64,000 bases of DNA from Pseudomonas reinekei (GCF_001945365.1 NZ_MSTQ01000001.1:124001-188000), one strand, 5' to 3'; shown: positions 17,914 through 26,890, numbered from the stretch's first letter. Notes: generated by a model from the sequence alone, not told the origin. Numbers and translations are program-made.

Positions 17914-18921
17914 ATGGCACGCGGCGGAATTAACAAGGCGATTGTCCAACAAGCCCGGGAATCGCTGCTTGCTCGGGGAGAGAACCCAAGCATCGACGCC
18001 GTGCGCATCGAGCTGGGCAATACCGGCTCGAAGACGACTATTCACCGATATTTGAAGGAAATCGAAGATTTTGACCCTCGGCCGCGGGCCTCTAGAGAGC
18101 GATTGAGCGATGAACTGACCGAGCTTGTGGCCGGTCTCTTAGAGCGAATGACGGAGGAGGGAGGCGAAGCTCTCGCGCATACCCAGGCGCGTTTCGACGA
18201 GCAGCGCAGCGAGCTGGAGCAAAAGCTCGACGGCTTGAATACCGAACTCGCCTCTTTGCAGCGGGAATTTGATAGTCAGAAAGGGGCGTTAGGGCTTCAG
18301 GCGGATGAGTTACAGATTTGTCAGGCAAGCCTGCAAGCCGAACTCACCCGCAATGCACGCCTAACCCAAAACTGCAGTGACTTGGAACTCCGTGTTCAAG
18401 AAAAGGACGAGCAGATCCGCTCCCTGGAGGAAAAGCACCTTCACTCCCGCGAGGCGCTGGAACATTACCGCAACGCGGTCAAGGAGCAGCGTGAACAGGA
18501 GCAGCAACGACACGAAGGACAGGTGCAGCAAGTTCAGGTTGAGCTGCGACAGCTGCAGCAAACGTTGATGCTCAAGCAAGATGAACTGACTCGACTCAAC
18601 AGAGATAACGAGCGCTTATTAAGTGAGGCGCGACAGCAGGCCAAGGCGGCGGCGACGCATGAAGATGCGGCGCTTCGTTTGAGCGGTGAGATTGCAGCCA
18701 TGAAGACAGCAGTTGCCAAGGCAGACGGGGCGAAAGAAGCGCTTCAGGAGCAGCTAGGCATGTCGCGTGCGGAATCCAAGCGGCTAGAGGAGGGTTTGGC
18801 GCAGGCGAGCTCGCAACTGGCCGAAGCCACGAGGTTGTCGGAGCAATATTCTGTGGAGCTCACTCAGCTTCGATACACCACGAATCATCCTGAAACTGAC
18901 AATGAAAGCATCCCAAAATAA
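17914..18921 (+). CDS. KfrA-like DNA-binding coiled-coil protein
   Basis: This 335-residue protein starts at ATG 17914 after GTAGGAGAGGCAA. Its N terminus (GINKAIVQQARESLLARGENPSIDAVRIELGNTGSKTTIHRYLKEI) matches the KfrA N-terminal DNA-binding domain. From about residue 70 onward it is a long Gln/Glu-rich heptad-like coiled coil. KfrA proteins of plasmids bind their own promoter and help partition; chromosomal homologues often pair with tyrosine recombinases. Here it probably regulates or assists the divergent integrase. Base composition is lower in GC near its promoter than in the flanks, consistent with acquisition. Confidence 0.8.
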   Translation: MARGGINKAIVQQARESLLARGENPSIDAVRIELGNTGSKTTIHRYLKEIEDFDPRPRASRERLSDELTELVAGLLERMTEEGGEALAHTQARFDEQRSELEQKLDGLNTELASLQREFDSQKGALGLQADELQICQASLQAELTRNARLTQNCSDLELRVQEKDEQIRSLEEKHLHSREALEHYRNAVKEQREQEQQRHEGQVQQVQVELRQLQQTLMLKQDELTRLNRDNERLLSEARQQAKAAATHEDAALRLSGEIAAMKTAVAKADGAKEALQEQLGMSRAESKRLEEGLAQASSQLAEATRLSEQYSVELTQLRYTTNHPETDNESIPK

Positions 18922-18939
18922 GACCAAGGGAGAGTTCGA

Positions 18940-19128
18940 TTGAGCAAATTTGACGTGGCGTGCAGCGGTTCCGTTGGAAACACTCTTGACCTCAAATATG
19001 CGCATGAGCGCCTAAGTCAGATGGTTTTTTCGGACGATTGTTCGGGCCTACTGAAGCGTATTGGTCGAGTCGCGTCACGCGTGAAGAAAGTGACGCCCGA
19101 AATGAGCAGAGAGGGTCTTGGTGCGTAG
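18940..19128 (+). CDS. Possible small hypothetical protein (62 aa)
   Basis: A TTG-started frame lies 18 bases after the KfrA-like gene and is preceded by AAGGGAGAG. It encodes a charged 62-residue product beginning MSKFDVACSGSV. I recognise no family. It could be a real downstream gene, a relic, or chance. Confidence 0.3.
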   Translation: MSKFDVACSGSVGNTLDLKYAHERLSQMVFSDDCSGLLKRIGRVASRVKKVTPEMSREGLGA

Positions 19129-19223
19129 AGGGGCTATATTTTAGTGGATGTTTTGACCTGCGGCCTTTGAGAGGGGTGGCCGCCTAGATAACGGGTCGCT
19201 TTCATCCCTACTAAGGAGCTTTT

Positions 19224-19589
19224 ATGCAGTGAAAGAAGGTTGCATGCTCGTTCCCGCCCTTATCGGCTCGTCATCAGTATGACGTTCCTGGTCGTGCAAA
19301 GCTGGATGTTCAATCTGATTGGGTGGAATTACAACTTCTGGCATGCGCTGTACCGCTTTACCTTTCCATTCGTGATCAGATATCTCTCATTCGCACTCAG
19401 CAAAGTACAGAGGTTGCCCCAGCCTCAGATCTGAAGCAGATCCAGAGCATCCGTTGGTACACCTGGCCGTCAGAATTTGTGCGTGTGCTGTGGCGATCAT
19501 TTGCGCGCGACTTTAAAGAAGGGTCTGCTGCCCCCGTTTTGTTGGCGTTGCCTATATTCTTCTGGGCTCGATTGGAAAAGAAAAGTTAG
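19224..19589 (+). pseudogene. Unrecognised ORF broken by TGA at codon 3
   Basis: A strong ribosome-binding site (CTAAGGAGC) precedes ATG CAG TGA; the same frame then stays open for 118 further codons to TAG at 19587. The predicted product contains SDWVELQLLACAVPLYLSIR and ends with hydrophobic LLALPIFFWARLEKKS. I do not recognise it. The arrangement suggests a gene silenced by a nonsense mutation. Between 19129 and 19223 and from 19590 to 19794 I see nothing else. Confidence 0.35.
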
Positions 19590-19794
19590 TCGACGCAGCC
19601 ACCAATGGAATCCCGATCACCTTACTACTGCGCAATTGCATGGCCGTTTTCTGCCTGTCGCGACCGGCTGAAAACGACCCAAAGCTGCCAGTCAGATCCC
19701 GTGGATGTCGGACAAATAGCCCAAACGCCTACGCATTCCCAGGCTGATATTTGAGAGGGTAAACTGAGCACCTTTCCATCTGTGTGGTACCGAT

Positions 19795-20280
19795 ATGGAC
19801 ATCAATCTACTGACCGAATCCATGCTTGGCCACTGGCGTGCTCCCTCGGGTGTCTGGCAATGCGAATTCCAGTTCGGCAGCCGATTGATTTACGTCCAGC
19901 ACCACAGTGACGAGCCATCTTACGCCAGGCTCGCCGCTGCGCAACGCGCGGTCAAGGCTACGTGGGATGATTTGCCCCAGGCACTGACGTTTGCCGAACA
20001 GCACTGTAAAGCACAGATGCCGGAACTGATGCGGTTGTACGAAACCCACATGCCGTGGGAATCTCCGTTGTTCGTGTACTCGATCCACTTCGATCTCGAC
20101 AAACCTTACCCTAGCTATACCATTTCCAAGAACCCTGACTTCGATTGGGATCGCATCCTGATCGACGAAGATGAACTGTGCCAGGAACACAGTGTTTGCA
20201 TGGAGCAATATGAGCCAAAGGATAACTTTTGGGTTTACGTCAGGCGCGTGGGGTTTCAGCAATTCGAGCTTGGGGATTAG
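19795..20280 (+). CDS. Hypothetical protein (161 aa)
   Basis: This is an acidic, Trp- and Tyr-rich soluble protein without signal peptide or membrane segment. It includes HMPWESPLFVYSIHFDLDKP and DFDWDRILIDEDELCQEH. The size, acidity and accessory location recall immunity proteins of polymorphic toxin systems, but I recognise no family and no toxin gene is adjacent. Start ATG 19795 lacks a strong ribosome-binding site. Confidence 0.6.
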   Translation: MDINLLTESMLGHWRAPSGVWQCEFQFGSRLIYVQHHSDEPSYARLAAAQRAVKATWDDLPQALTFAEQHCKAQMPELMRLYETHMPWESPLFVYSIHFDLDKPYPSYTISKNPDFDWDRILIDEDELCQEHSVCMEQYEPKDNFWVYVRRVGFQQFELGD

Positions 20281-20329
20281 CTTGGCAATCAACTATATAT
20301 ACCCCCCCCAGCCCCTGAATCACCGCTGA

Positions 20330-20536
20330 TTAAGTAGACACTGGAGAGCGTCCGCTTCTGGCCGATTGTTGCCTGTCGCAAAGGGCAGCAACCGGCCAGT
20401 AATGGCCGTTGGCGGAAAGCTCACATGACTGAATGACAAAACGCTCAGGTTTGCCATCTCTCATGACGCCGTCAAACAGGCCAAGCACGATTTCGCAGGC
20501 CTGCTCGGCGGTTAGCACGACGTTGATCTTTGTCAC
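20330..20536 (-). CDS. Small protein translationally coupled to sseB (68 aa)
   Basis: The GTG start at 20536 overlaps the stop of the upstream SseB-like gene as GTGA. The product begins MTKINVVLTAEQACEIVLGLFDGVM and has no recognised domain. Tight coupling suggests it works with the SseB-like protein. The C terminus (CDRQQSARSGRSPVST) looks low-complexity and may be a frameshifted or truncated end. Confidence 0.5.
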   Translation of the reverse strand: MTKINVVLTAEQACEIVLGLFDGVMRDGKPERFVIQSCELSANGHYWPVAALCDRQQSARSGRSPVST

Positions 20537-21291
20537 GCTTTGCCAAAGCCGAACAATGAACGCAGCCAGCCTGCCGACTTCCGTTCATAGAAGGGTGCGG
20601 TTTGCTTGAGGAAGTAATCGCTAAGGCCTGATTCCCCTTCGTGAACGCGATAGAGGTCAACGGGTTCGCCATCCGGAGCGGAATCCCCGGCAACGTTACC
20701 GGCTTCGCGCATGACCAGTTCAATATCTCCGTCCGCTTCAATACCAATGATCAGATGAGGCTTTTGATCAGACGATGCGTCATGCATCAACGCCAGAAAT
20801 GCACGCTTTACGTTGCGATGTTTGGCGAGTAATTGTGTGAGCGAGTTGACCATCTTCGACGGATATTGCGACGGCTGTCCGAGCAGCACTTTGGTGTCTT
20901 TTTCGACCGTGCGCTGCACCGGCTTTTGGCCGATCTCGTTGGAGAGCAGATGGCGCACTTCCTCCGGGAAAAACTCTTTCCCGTAAGGAGACTTTGGATT
21001 GAGGAAAAGAGGGGTGCCTAGTGTGATTTCAAACAGCGATCTGGCCGGGATCTCTACGTAGGACTCTTCGCTATCTATGGATCTTTGTAGTGTTTGCAAC
21101 GAAGAAAAAAACGGGATTACAGCGGAGCCGTCAGGCCTTTGCCAATGCGCGATGCTGATGTTGCTACCAGCCTCGAGGTTGACTTGACCTTCGCCAGTGC
21201 CGGCAGTGCCAAGGACGTAGATAGTGGAATTCAACAGAGTCTTGAAAAAGTCAGATCGATGGGCCGGTTCATCGCGTGGTTTCAGCTGCAC
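20533..21291 (-). CDS. Enhanced serine sensitivity protein SseB family
   Basis: This 252-residue protein resembles SseB: the N-terminal domain runs RSDFFKTLLNSTIYVLG to FLNPKSPYGKEFFPEEV, and the C-terminal SseB domain (about 140-230) contains VLLGQPSQYPSKMVNSLTQLLA. E. coli SseB alters serine sensitivity when overexpressed; the molecular role is unknown. It starts at GTG 21291, since a TAG lies four codons upstream in frame, so the N terminus is slightly short. Upstream, minus-strand sequence at 21304-21414 reads as a stop-bounded protein-like scrap. Confidence 0.75.
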   Translation of the reverse strand: MQLKPRDEPAHRSDFFKTLLNSTIYVLGTAGTGEGQVNLEAGSNISIAHWQRPDGSAVIPFFSSLQTLQRSIDSEESYVEIPARSLFEITLGTPLFLNPKSPYGKEFFPEEVRHLLSNEIGQKPVQRTVEKDTKVLLGQPSQYPSKMVNSLTQLLAKHRNVKRAFLALMHDASSDQKPHLIIGIEADGDIELVMREAGNVAGDSAPDGEPVDLYRVHEGESGLSDYFLKQTAPFYERKSAGWLRSLFGFGKA

Positions 21292-21345
21292 ACGAAGAAG
21301 CTAGCGGTGTCATGCATGGCTAGGTCCGCGAGGGCCTCGCCATAG

Positions 21346-21798
21346 GACGTCACGTAGTCCCGCGGTATCCAATCGCCGGAAGCCCACGAGCTAAATTTCT
21401 ATGACGGTAAGCTTTTCGCCGTGCTGTCTGGATCGCACGGTGAAAACGTGGGAACTGAAATTCAGAAGCGGTAACGTCGACACCAGTTTGGAGTTTTACA
21501 TGCTCCGAATTCTGAGCATAAGTTTGGTGTACTCAAGACGGGCAGGATGAAGAGCAAAAAAGTTTCAAATTTAGAGACAGATCTAAGCGAGATTCCCAAA
21601 TTTACTCGCGAGATGGGGATTTCAGAAGCGGATCGGAGAAATTAGTTTCAATTTCGCGAAGTCGCAAGCTTTAGGATGCTCATGAACATATTTAACATAG
21701 CACCTCGTTTAACATAATATACATTATGCGTAACAAAATATTACAGCATCAGGCTCGTTGCACACGGATTTCAAGGCTCAAATCGCCCCCCTGACACC
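21346..21798. other. Intergenic stretch, no gene seen
   Basis: About 450 bases with lower GC, including AT-rich tracts near 21690-21740. A protein-like fragment on the minus strand (SSWASGDWIPRDYVTSYG, 21340-21400) has stops at both ends and is not called. TTCAGAAGCGG occurs twice (near 21461 and 21623). I see no promoter, tRNA or attachment site I can support. Confidence 0.5.
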
Positions 21799-22311
21799 TC
21801 AACGGTTTGTCAGACTTTCAATCAATCCCAAATGCTCTGGAAACTGCTCACTGAGTGTTCGTCGGCTCGCCATTTCCATATCCGCAAAATCAAACCCCGG
21901 CGAAACCGCTTCACTGATCAAGCCGAATCCCGAAGAGCTCGCCATCAACCGTGATGCTTTCCAGATACCGCCCGGTACGTGTAGCTGTAAACTTTGCCCA
22001 GCGATTACGTCGTTGCCCATCACTATCGTTTTCAATCTGCCGTCTGGAAAAATCAGCGTGTATTCGATTGCATCACCCAAATGGTAGTAATGCACGATGT
22101 CTGACTTGTTCAGGTGGAAATGACCTATGGGTGAATCCTGGGTCAGCAAGTAGTAGATAGACGTCATGCGGTATCGTGGGCCGCCCGCAGTGCTCAGCAT
22201 GGTTTGATTGTCGGACTGAAACGTTCGGCGGTAATAGCCGCCTTCCTGATGTCGAACCAGATCGAGTGCGGCAATTAATTGCTGGGTGGCGTCTGTTATG
22301 ATCCTGCTCAC
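21799..22311 (-). CDS. Cupin_5 (DUF985) family protein
   Basis: This 170-residue single-domain cupin starts at GTG 22311. Typical features are HQEGGYYRRTF near the N terminus, MTSIYYLLTQDSPIGHFHLNKSDIVHYYHLGDAIEYTLIFPDG and a late VSPGFDFADMEMASR. The family adopts a cupin barrel; many members have no assigned reaction, and some are called epimerase-like. It is flanked by intergenic DNA on both sides and seems monocistronic. Confidence 0.85.
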   Translation of the reverse strand: MSRIITDATQQLIAALDLVRHQEGGYYRRTFQSDNQTMLSTAGGPRYRMTSIYYLLTQDSPIGHFHLNKSDIVHYYHLGDAIEYTLIFPDGRLKTIVMGNDVIAGQSLQLHVPGGIWKASRLMASSSGFGLISEAVSPGFDFADMEMASRRTLSEQFPEHLGLIESLTNR

Positions 22312-22434
22312 GCACTTTTTCCTTAATTATGATTTTGCCTGAATTTAATAGATTTTCGCCGACGTTTGGCGATTAACTCGACTAAACAGGCATTTAGCGT
22401 AGTTATCCGGATTTGGAGTTCATCTTTCCATCAG

Positions 22435-23451
22435 TCAGTTCGGGTCCAGCAACCCGCCCCTCCAATGACGGGACACTTGGCTGCCGGTGAACTTCGCGAC
22501 CACTACGCCCTGCGAGATCAATCGATCGCGATATCGGGTGACCATGCGCCCGGTTTGTTCGGCCACCAGCACCACTTCTGAAGTCGGATCCCCCGGGCGG
22601 CGAAGGATCCGTGCGAACCGCTGGCCTTGCTTCACGACGTCACCCAGCTCTTTTTCAAAGATCAGCACGCCGGGTTGTGGCGCGAGAATGGTCTCCATTT
22701 GCGCCATGTCCCTGACCTCCACGGGCCACTCGGGCCGTGCGTTTGCGCCGTCGATAACGCCGAAACCGCACAGCCAGGCGTACAGACCTTGTGCATCTTG
22801 CGTGGCGTACCGGTCACTAACGTCGCCCTGCCCTCGCAATTCCAGGGTCGCGGCCAGTCGGCCCTGCGTGGCGCCTTCGCGCAACCACGGCGCGATGATG
22901 GTTTCCTCGAAGGAGCCATCGCCACCTTCGTCCCAGATAATCGCCAGGTCCATCTTCATTGCCGCCGCCAGTTCGTACCCTTGGGGCCAGAAGCTACGGT
23001 GTACATAGATATAGGGAAGTGCTTCGTCATCGGTGTGCAGATCGAGCATTACGTCTGCCGGTGCGGCCAGTTGCACCAGTTTTTTCTGCCATTCCTGGAC
23101 ATTGGTGGACGGTTGCTCCATCGCCGCAGACTGGTCAAAGCCTCGATTGAAGTTGTGGCCGGTAGCATCGTGAAAGCGTCCCAGAATCCGCCCCTGGCGA
23201 AACTGGCCGATGCCCAGCGGATTGGCCTGTGGCACCACGGTCACGCTGCCGTTGAGTCGGCCCTCAGCCTCCGCTACCGCAAGATGTTGCATCAACAAAT
23301 GCAGGACCAGCATCCCGGCAATTTCGTCGGCATGCACCCCGGCCTGCAGGTGCACCTTCGGCCCGCCGCTGGCGCCCTGGAAACGCCAGGCGCCTACCTG
23401 CACCGTATCGCCATTGTTGTTGCGAATCTTGAACGAAATATCCTGCGCCAT
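22435..23451 (-). CDS. Succinylglutamate desuccinylase/aspartoacylase family hydrolase
   Basis: This 338-residue zinc-dependent deacylase-like protein is related to M14 carboxypeptidases. Zinc ligands are expected in VHLQAGVHADEIAG (His, Glu) and VMLDLHTDDEAL (His), with a later catalytic Glu in ATLELRGQGD. The C-terminal beta domain (ILAPQPGVLIFEKELGDVVKQGQRFA) resembles a lipoyl-like hammerhead found in this subgroup. The last gene of the amino-acid uptake operon, it probably removes an acyl group from an imported N-acyl amino acid or amide. The substrate is unknown. Confidence 0.82.
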   Translation of the reverse strand: MAQDISFKIRNNNGDTVQVGAWRFQGASGGPKVHLQAGVHADEIAGMLVLHLLMQHLAVAEAEGRLNGSVTVVPQANPLGIGQFRQGRILGRFHDATGHNFNRGFDQSAAMEQPSTNVQEWQKKLVQLAAPADVMLDLHTDDEALPYIYVHRSFWPQGYELAAAMKMDLAIIWDEGGDGSFEETIIAPWLREGATQGRLAATLELRGQGDVSDRYATQDAQGLYAWLCGFGVIDGANARPEWPVEVRDMAQMETILAPQPGVLIFEKELGDVVKQGQRFARILRRPGDPTSEVVLVAEQTGRMVTRYRDRLISQGVVVAKFTGSQVSRHWRGGLLDPN

Positions 23452-23541
23452 GTCATTGCCCTCCCTACATGAACGTAAATAACCGAAGCGCCGATGTGGA
23501 GAAAGGTTTAGCGCCCCGACACGCGCCTGTTCGCCATTGGT

Positions 23542-24543
23542 TTATCGGCGATGTTCGACGGTTTCTGGATCGAGTGGTGCCTTGACCCCTTCGGTCCGGC
23601 CAACGGAATCCTCATCTGCCGCTGCTGGATAAAGCGGCTGCGACACGGAGCATTCAGCACCGACGACGTCCTGTGCGGGATGCCGGCCGAAAATCATCGC
23701 CAGGGTGCCACTGACCGCGATCAAACCGGCGCCGATCATCAGCGACACATCCATCAGCGTGCCCCAGATCAGGCTCGACAGCAGGAACGCCCAGATCAGT
23801 CCGGTGTACTCGAACGGCGCCAGCACCGTCGCGGTGGCGCGCTGGAAACTGGCGAACAACAGGAACTGGCCGACGCCACCCAGCAGCCCTGCCCCCAGCA
23901 TGCCCATCCATGCCGGTGTCGGCGCCGGTGTATGGGTCCAGGGCAAAGCCACTGCCATGCAGATGACGAACACCACATTAGTGATCAGCATCTGCTCCAG
24001 CACCGAGGTCTGGTCATCCACCTGGCGCAGCTGGATATAAGTGAACGCCCAGCACATCGCCGCCAGCAACGTCAGGACAATCGGCACAGGGTTGGCCAGG
24101 TTGTTCGGGCGGCAAGCAATCACCACGCCGACAAAACCGATGATCAGGGTGAACCACTGCCCACCGGTGACGCGCTCCTTGAGAATCGCCGTCGCCAGCA
24201 CCGTGACCATGATCGGCGCGGAAAAATACAGCGTGGTCATCTCTGCGAGCGTGAGATCGCGTGCCGCCGTGTAGTACAGCAGCCACGCGGCAATCGACAG
24301 CAACCCACGCACCACCAGCAAACGCCGGCTGGACGAACGCCACGCGCGGCGCACCAGTGACAAGCGCCCTATCAACAAACACGCAATCGCCACCACCAGT
24401 GCACGCCAGAACAAAATGGTGACCACCGAATAGTCGGCCACCAGCCACTTGATACCGGCGTCCTGCAACGACAGAAATGCGTAGCCCAGTGTGCACAGGC
24501 CAATGCCTTGCAGCGAGCGGTCCACCAACAGTTTATTCATCAT
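23542..24543 (-). CDS. DMT superfamily (EamA) transporter
   Basis: This 333-residue inner-membrane protein has about ten transmembrane helices in two EamA repeats. The first repeat starts LCTLGYAFLSLQDAGIKWLV and the second begins near ANPVPIVLTLLAAMCWAFTY. Its ATGATG start overlaps the stop of the upstream permease gene. EamA proteins commonly export amino acids or metabolites; within this operon it may vent excess product of the transaminase step. Confidence 0.85.
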   Translation of the reverse strand: MMNKLLVDRSLQGIGLCTLGYAFLSLQDAGIKWLVADYSVVTILFWRALVVAIACLLIGRLSLVRRAWRSSSRRLLVVRGLLSIAAWLLYYTAARDLTLAEMTTLYFSAPIMVTVLATAILKERVTGGQWFTLIIGFVGVVIACRPNNLANPVPIVLTLLAAMCWAFTYIQLRQVDDQTSVLEQMLITNVVFVICMAVALPWTHTPAPTPAWMGMLGAGLLGGVGQFLLFASFQRATATVLAPFEYTGLIWAFLLSSLIWGTLMDVSLMIGAGLIAVSGTLAMIFGRHPAQDVVGAECSVSQPLYPAAADEDSVGRTEGVKAPLDPETVEHRR

Positions 24544-25238
24544 GCGGACCTGCGAACCGGGGTGCCCCGGCGTTCAACAAAGGCAAACAAGGCTTCGATC
24601 AGGAACGTCAGGCAGACGTAGACACCGGCTACCAACAGCAACGGCTCGTACACTTGCAGGGTTTGCGCGCGAACGACGTTGGCCGCGCCCAGCAAATCGA
24701 TCACGGCGATGGTCGAGGCCAGTGCCGTGGACTTGAGCAACATCACGGTTTCCCCGGCCAGGGTTGGCAGCAGTAAACGCAGTGCCCGGGGCAACCGCAC
24801 GCGCAACAGTGACTGGCGAGCGGTCATGCCAAACGCGGAGGCGGCTTCCATCTCGCCTTTGGGTACCGCCAACAGACCGCCGCGAATCACTTCGCCGACA
24901 TAGGCACCCACTGACACCACTAGCGCAAACACGATGTACCAATAACCATCACGCAGGTACGGCCAGAGGAAACTGCCGCGAATCAGCGGGAACTGCGCAA
25001 ACAGGCTGCCGAGGCCGTAGTAGAAAATGTAAATCTGAATCAGCAACGGCGTTCCGCGGGTCACGCTGGTGTAGAACAGGCTGACCTTGGCGATGAACTT
25101 GTTTTTCGAGATCCGTGCCAGTGCCACCAGTATTGCCAGGACAAAACCGAACACGCTGGAAATCAGCAGGATGGCGATGGTGGTCTGCAACCCCCTGATC
25201 AACAGCGATGCGTATTCAACTGTCCACGCTGGAATCAT
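24540..25238 (-). CDS. Polar amino acid ABC transporter permease
   Basis: This 232-residue HisM/ArtQ-type permease has five hydrophobic segments, and the EAA loop is visible as EMEAASAFGMTARQSLLRVRLPRAL. It pairs with the permease encoded at 25257-25970 to form the heterodimeric membrane channel. It is located between that gene and the overlapping DMT transporter. Confidence 0.9.
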   Translation of the reverse strand: MIPAWTVEYASLLIRGLQTTIAILLISSVFGFVLAILVALARISKNKFIAKVSLFYTSVTRGTPLLIQIYIFYYGLGSLFAQFPLIRGSFLWPYLRDGYWYIVFALVVSVGAYVGEVIRGGLLAVPKGEMEAASAFGMTARQSLLRVRLPRALRLLLPTLAGETVMLLKSTALASTIAVIDLLGAANVVRAQTLQVYEPLLLVAGVYVCLTFLIEALFAFVERRGTPVRRSA

Positions 25239-25256
25239 TTCATTTACTCAGCCGGT

Positions 25257-25970
25257 TTAGTCAGCAAGGGGCATCCAGCGACGAATGCGCCGCTCAAGCC
25301 GTCCCGACAGGTAGTTGGACACCAGCGTCACCGCGTAATACAACGCCGCGGCCGTGAGGTAGAACAACAGATAGTGACGCGTCGAGCCCGCCGCTTGTTT
25401 GGCGGTGTACAACAGCTCGTTGGTGCCGACCACGCTGATCAGCGCGCTGTCCTTGATCAGGTTGATCCACAGGTTGGCCATCCCCGCCATCGCGTAGGGC
25501 GCCATGATCGGTAGAGTGACACGGCGGAACAGGCCGAAACCGTGCAGTCCGAACGCCTTGGCCGCTTCGATCTGGCCATAGGGAATCGCCTGGATCGCCG
25601 CGCGGAAAATCTCCGAGGCATAGGCGCCCTGCACCAGGCCCAGTACGACGATCGCTGCCAGCGGGCCGCTGACGTTGACCACCTCGTAACCGAGGGAGGT
25701 CATCAGCGAATTGAGTAGCATGGAGCCGACGTAGTACAGCAGCAGAATCAGCAACAACTCCGGCACTGCTCGGAACAACGTGGTGTAACCGCGAGCCAGT
25801 GCGGCAATGGGCTTGGGCGCTCCCAGTTTGAGGCAGGCCACCACCAGGCCGATCGCCAGCCCGAGCACGAAGGCCCCGGCCGAAATCTGCAGGGTCATCC
25901 AGAGCCCCTTGAGCAGCGCCCCGCCCCACCCTTGCTCGCTGAAATTGATCAAATCAAACATGGCTGGCAT
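25257..25970 (-). CDS. Polar amino acid ABC transporter permease
   Basis: This 237-residue HisQ-type permease starts at ATG 25970, chosen because CGGAGATTCGA precedes it; an in-frame ATG lies seven codons upstream. The EAA loop is QIEAAKAFGLHGFGLFRRVTLP. With its partner at 24540-25238 it forms the transmembrane part of the importer whose ATPase is the C-terminal half of the fusion protein at 26891-28894. Confidence 0.9.
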   Translation of the reverse strand: MPAMFDLINFSEQGWGGALLKGLWMTLQISAGAFVLGLAIGLVVACLKLGAPKPIAALARGYTTLFRAVPELLLILLLYYVGSMLLNSLMTSLGYEVVNVSGPLAAIVVLGLVQGAYASEIFRAAIQAIPYGQIEAAKAFGLHGFGLFRRVTLPIMAPYAMAGMANLWINLIKDSALISVVGTNELLYTAKQAAGSTRHYLLFYLTAAALYYAVTLVSNYLSGRLERRIRRWMPLAD

Positions 25971-26000
25971 TCGAATCTCCGGTTGGCACACGCGATCCCT

Positions 26001-26080
26001 TGCAGGAACTGGCTTGCCAGCGATGGCGGTGTGTCAGGCACACCGCGTTGTGCCGATCGCCAGCAAGCCGGCTCCCACGG
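26001..26080. repeat. REPIN between binding-protein and permease genes
   Basis: Inverted REP sequences GGAACTGGCTTGCCAGCGAT (26005-26024) and ATCGCCAGCAAGCCGGCTCC (26056-26075) flank a short spacer. The location directly after the periplasmic binding-protein stop suits an mRNA-stabilising hairpin that would raise binding-protein levels over permease. Confidence 0.7.
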
Positions 26081-26863
26081 TCAGAATGTCGGTTTTACGC
26101 TGGTACCGAAGTAACTCTGTGACAGGTCGTCATAGTCCTTGCTCGCCAGCAGTTCCTGGATGGCCTTGTCGAGTTTGGCCTTGAGCTCTGTGTCGTCCTT
26201 GCGCATGCCGGCGCCCACACCTTTACCGAAGATCGGGTCATACGGCACTGCGCCGAGGTAGGCCAGGTCTTTGGCATCCGGTGTTTTGACGAAAGCGGCC
26301 ATGGCGGTGCCGTCGGCCATCATCAGGTCGATACGGCCGGCAATCAGGTCGGCGTTGGCTGAGTCCTGGGTGTCGTAGTACTTAACGTCAGCAATTTTTT
26401 CGTAGTAGGTCTTCAGGTAGCTGGCGCTCACTGTCGAGTTCTGCACGCCGATGGTCTTGCCCTTGAGGTCATCCGGGTATTTCTTGACGGAGGCGTCTTT
26501 CGGCCCCACCACCGCGACCACCGAGTCGTAATAAGCCTTGCTGAACGCGATCTGTTTTTCCCGCTCTTCGGTCACCGACATCGAAGAGAAAATCACATCG
26601 ATCTTCTTCGCCAGCAACGACGGAATAATCCCGTCCCACGCCACTTCCTTGATCTCGCAATCGGCTTTCATTTCGCTGCACAGCTTGTGGATCAGGTCGA
26701 CTTCAAAGCCCTTCCACTCACCGTTAGCCTGTTTCTCGGTGTATGGCGGATACGGTTCGGCGGCGACCGCAAAGCGGATGGGTTGTGCCTGTGCCGCGCT
26801 CATGCCGGCCAGCAGTACGCAGGCGGCGCCGGTCAACCAGTGTGCAAAACGTCGATTTCCCAT
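26081..26863 (-). CDS. Amino acid ABC transporter periplasmic binding protein
   Basis: This 260-residue family 3 solute-binding protein has a Sec signal peptide (LTGAACVLLAGMSAAQAQ, cleavage near residue 26). The ligand-binding core starts IRFAVAAEPYPPYTEK and has GFEVDLIHKLCSEM and DVIFSSMSVTEEREKQIAFS, resembling lysine/arginine/ornithine-binding proteins. The two cysteines near residues 62 and 70 may form the disulfide seen in that group. A basic amino acid or derivative is the likely ligand. Confidence 0.9.
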   Translation of the reverse strand: MGNRRFAHWLTGAACVLLAGMSAAQAQPIRFAVAAEPYPPYTEKQANGEWKGFEVDLIHKLCSEMKADCEIKEVAWDGIIPSLLAKKIDVIFSSMSVTEEREKQIAFSKAYYDSVVAVVGPKDASVKKYPDDLKGKTIGVQNSTVSASYLKTYYEKIADVKYYDTQDSANADLIAGRIDLMMADGTAMAAFVKTPDAKDLAYLGAVPYDPIFGKGVGAGMRKDDTELKAKLDKAIQELLASKDYDDLSQSYFGTSVKPTF

Positions 26864-26890
26864 GGTGTTTTCCCGTCTTTTTATGTGGCG

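Noticed and set aside
19224..19235. TGA at codon 3 as selenocysteine
   Set aside because: No SECIS-like hairpin directly downstream was evident and a Sec codon at position 3 of an unknown protein is implausible.
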